NCBI GenBank assembly: GCA_965242505.1
Contig: OZ251449.1
Location: 3,100,001 to 3,164,000, forward strand
DNA from: UBA2966 sp965242505
Lineage (GTDB): Bacteria > Pseudomonadota > Alphaproteobacteria > UBA2966
Reading direction: 5' to 3'
Length of the DNA: 64,000 bases
A program made the translations under genes and the position numbers. Shown here piece by piece: positions 62,495 through 64,000 of this stretch. The first letter of the stretch is position 1. Every line of letters starts with the position of its first letter. Below the pieces are notes generated by a model. That model had not been told where the DNA came from. It saw only the letters and a program-made list of their open reading frames with translations, and did not search any database.

Positions 62495-63105
62495 TGAAGG
62501 TCGGCGCCCGTTACTCCCACCTGAACGGAGAAGAATATCTTCTGGTCCATAAGCCCGGGCTTTGGACAGAGATCAACGAGGTGATCTCCGAAGTGGATGC
62601 GATGTCATGCAAGACCAAGAAGTCCAAGGAAAAGACCATGCTGGGAAAGTTGCTTTACTCTCCCACCGCAATGAATGCCGTGTTCAAATCCGGTCTCAGG
62701 GCAAGGGGGTGGAGCGAACGACGCAAGACGTTCTGGGTTACGGACGATGAGAAACTATTACGTGGGATCCATGGTTTGCGGGAAGACGATCAGAGAAAAG
62801 CCATCGAACATGCGGGGCGCAAGCCGATCATGTCCTACAATCAGACGGACTTCGTGAAAGATCGGGTGGCGGTAGAGGTCCAGTTCGGAAAGTATGCGTT
62901 CGTGGCGCACGATCTGTTCGTGAAACACCTAACCTTTTTCGTATCGGATATAATCGACGTGGGTATCGAGATATTGCCTATGAAATCGCTGGAAAAAGAG
63001 ATGTCCAGTGGAGTGCCCTACTACGAGCGTGATCTGCTGAACGTTCTCAGGCAAGGCCGCGGCGTTCCCGCCGTGCCACTGGTGCTGATCGGCGTTCTTC
63101 CATAG
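62494..63105 (+). CDS. BglII/BstYI family type II restriction endonuclease
   Basis: 203 residues. The active-site pattern of BglII is visible: Asp119 in NQTDFVKDRVAVEVQFGKY with Glu128-Val-Gln130 (E-x-Q). The C-terminal VGIEILPMKSLEKEMSSGVPYYE is typical of this family. It is translationally coupled to the methyltransferase, so the pair should form a working R-M system. The target is probably in the GATC-centred group (AGATCT or RGATCY) by family, not by proof. Lower GC than the surroundings points to recent acquisition. Confidence 0.85.
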   Translation: MKVGARYSHLNGEEYLLVHKPGLWTEINEVISEVDAMSCKTKKSKEKTMLGKLLYSPTAMNAVFKSGLRARGWSERRKTFWVTDDEKLLRGIHGLREDDQRKAIEHAGRKPIMSYNQTDFVKDRVAVEVQFGKYAFVAHDLFVKHLTFFVSDIIDVGIEILPMKSLEKEMSSGVPYYERDLLNVLRQGRGVPAVPLVLIGVLP

Positions 63106-63188
63106 GGGAAACGCATGACGGACGGAATCCGGGGCTCCGAATTGCTTGTTCGGCGCATGGTCTCCCTTTCTCGGAGAGCCATGTCCAT

Positions 63189-64000
63189 TCACCCCGCCCT
63201 CAGCTCCATCAACGTGTCGTAGAGAGAACGCGGGATCGCGATGCCCTCGGTCAGCGTGCGCCGGCGCGCCGCGTAGCGTCGGTCCGAGGGCAGGCGCGCG
63301 CCGTCCTGTTCGAGGATATTCCCGAACAGGCCCTCGGCGTGGGCGAACTGGGCGGCGCGTCCGTCGTCGCCCCCGTCTTCTCCCGCGCAGCGCGCCGGGT
63401 CGATGGCGAGCACGAACTCGCCGCCCTTCGACGGGCCGCCATCGCCGTTGTCGCGCTCGCCCGCCTCGTAACTGAAGAGATCGCCGATCAGGGCGCCGGC
63501 CAGCAACTCCACCATCAGGGCGAGCGCCGCCCCCTTGTACCCTCCGAAAGGCAGTTGCGCGCCCGCGAGGCCGGCCGCCGGATCGGTCGTGGGGTTGCCG
63601 TCCGGGTCGATGGCCCAGCCCTCCGGAATGGACTTGCCGTCGCGCTCGTGGATCATGATCTCGCCTCGGGCGCAGGCGGCGGTCGCCTGATCGAACACCA
63701 TCGGCGGGCGGCCCTCCCCTCGCGGCCAGGCGAAAGCGATCGGATTGGTGCCGTAGAGGGGGCGGATCCCGCCCGCAGGCGCCACACAGGGGATGTAACC
63801 GGTGCAGGCGAAGGCCGCCAACCCTCGCTCGGCGAGCGCCTCGGTCTCCGGCCACAACGCGGCGAAGTGATAGCCGTTGACGAGCGCCAGCACGGCGATG
63901 CCCTGCGCGCGAGCCTTCGCGACCAGCGGCTCGCGACCGACCTTCAGCGCGAGAGGGGCGAAGCCGTTGCCGGCGTCCACCTGCACCACCCCCGGCGCCA
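63189..64000 (-). CDS. Malate/L-lactate/ureidoglycolate dehydrogenase family protein (Ldh_2), 5' end beyond window
   Basis: At least 270 residues visible; the frame continues past the right edge, so the N-terminus is missing. VLALVNGYHFAALWPETEAL, PLYGTNPIAFAWPRGEG, DQATAACARGEI and LPFGGYKGAALALMVELLAG are typical of the NAD(P)-dependent Ldh_2/YlbC family, whose members oxidise malate, sulfolactate, ureidoglycolate or similar 2-hydroxyacids. The choice cannot be made here. It is convergent with the endonuclease gene. Confidence 0.85.
   Translation of the reverse strand, partial: APGVVQVDAGNGFAPLALKVGREPLVAKARAQGIAVLALVNGYHFAALWPETEALAERGLAAFACTGYIPCVAPAGGIRPLYGTNPIAFAWPRGEGRPPMVFDQATAACARGEIMIHERDGKSIPEGWAIDPDGNPTTDPAAGLAGAQLPFGGYKGAALALMVELLAGALIGDLFSYEAGERDNGDGGPSKGGEFVLAIDPARCAGEDGGDDGRAAQFAHAEGLFGNILEQDGARLPSDRRYAARRRTLTEGIAIPRSLYDTLMELRAG

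Noticed and set aside
1..64000. CRISPR arrays, rRNA or tRNA genes, integrase or att sites
   Set aside because: Reading through the window showed no regularly spaced repeats, no rRNA-like conserved blocks, no complete tRNA fold and no integrase or recombinase gene beyond the IS1595-type relic.

Overview
This is a GC-rich window (about two thirds G+C by eye) from an alphaproteobacterium, most likely of Rhodospirillales type. The gene orders hisZ-purA, zapA-6S-fthC, yebC-ruvCAB-tolQRAB-pal-cpoB-tilS-ftsH-folP-glmM and efp-suhB-OmpA/TolQ-like are typical of that class. Nearly every gene carries the usual proteobacterial signals: Shine-Dalgarno sequences of GGAGG type, ATGA/GTGA stop-start overlaps and frequent GTG starts.

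Layout. 1-9 kb: the end of hisZ, purA, an inserted Mrr-like restriction endonuclease of visibly lower GC, rpoH, rluD, a small membrane protein, an M67/JAMM peptidase joined to threonine aldolase through a run of 13 G, a class V PLP enzyme, and a tartrate/D-malate dehydrogenase. 9-26.7 kb: one long minus-strand housekeeping run (transcribed right to left) from a DUF4164 gene and zapA, through 6S RNA, fthC, a YmdB phosphoesterase, yebC, ruvCAB, the Tol-Pal envelope system, tilS, ftsH, folP and glmM, to thiD. 27-33 kb: thiE, efp, a SuhB-like protein with an altered metal site, and a three-gene OmpA / TolQ-MotA-like / MotB-like envelope cassette. 33-47 kb: a GST, an MsbA-like ABC exporter, a three-subunit biotin-dependent carboxylase, an M20 peptidase, a BCCT transporter, an orphan DUF4268 nuclease-like gene, bacterioferritin, and the E1alpha-E1beta-E2 genes of a pyruvate/acetoin dehydrogenase.

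47-64 kb is an accessory catabolic region. It holds two SDR-type reductases, a TauD-type oxygenase, an orphan solute-binding protein, an MhpB-type extradiol dioxygenase, a GST, three MFS transporters, a two-subunit Rieske ring-hydroxylating dioxygenase and a DUF1028 protein. Near the end lies a lower-GC defence patch: a BglII/BstYI-type restriction-modification pair beside a relic of a second restriction enzyme and a relic of an IS1595-type transposase.

The most notable observation is at 58218-58685 (minus). This thioredoxin-fold, peroxiredoxin-like gene is open throughout except for one in-frame UGA exactly where the family has its first catalytic cysteine (CPYC becomes U-P-Y-C). A perfect 6-bp stem-loop with an A-G-U loop lies 17 nt downstream, where a bacterial SECIS element should be. 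I read it as a probable selenoprotein that ordinary gene calling splits into two fragments. Other items worth checking are the G13 tract, the degenerate SuhB, the three-gene proton-channel cassette and a dispersed 46-bp intergenic repeat. All assignments come from reading the sequence; no database search was run.
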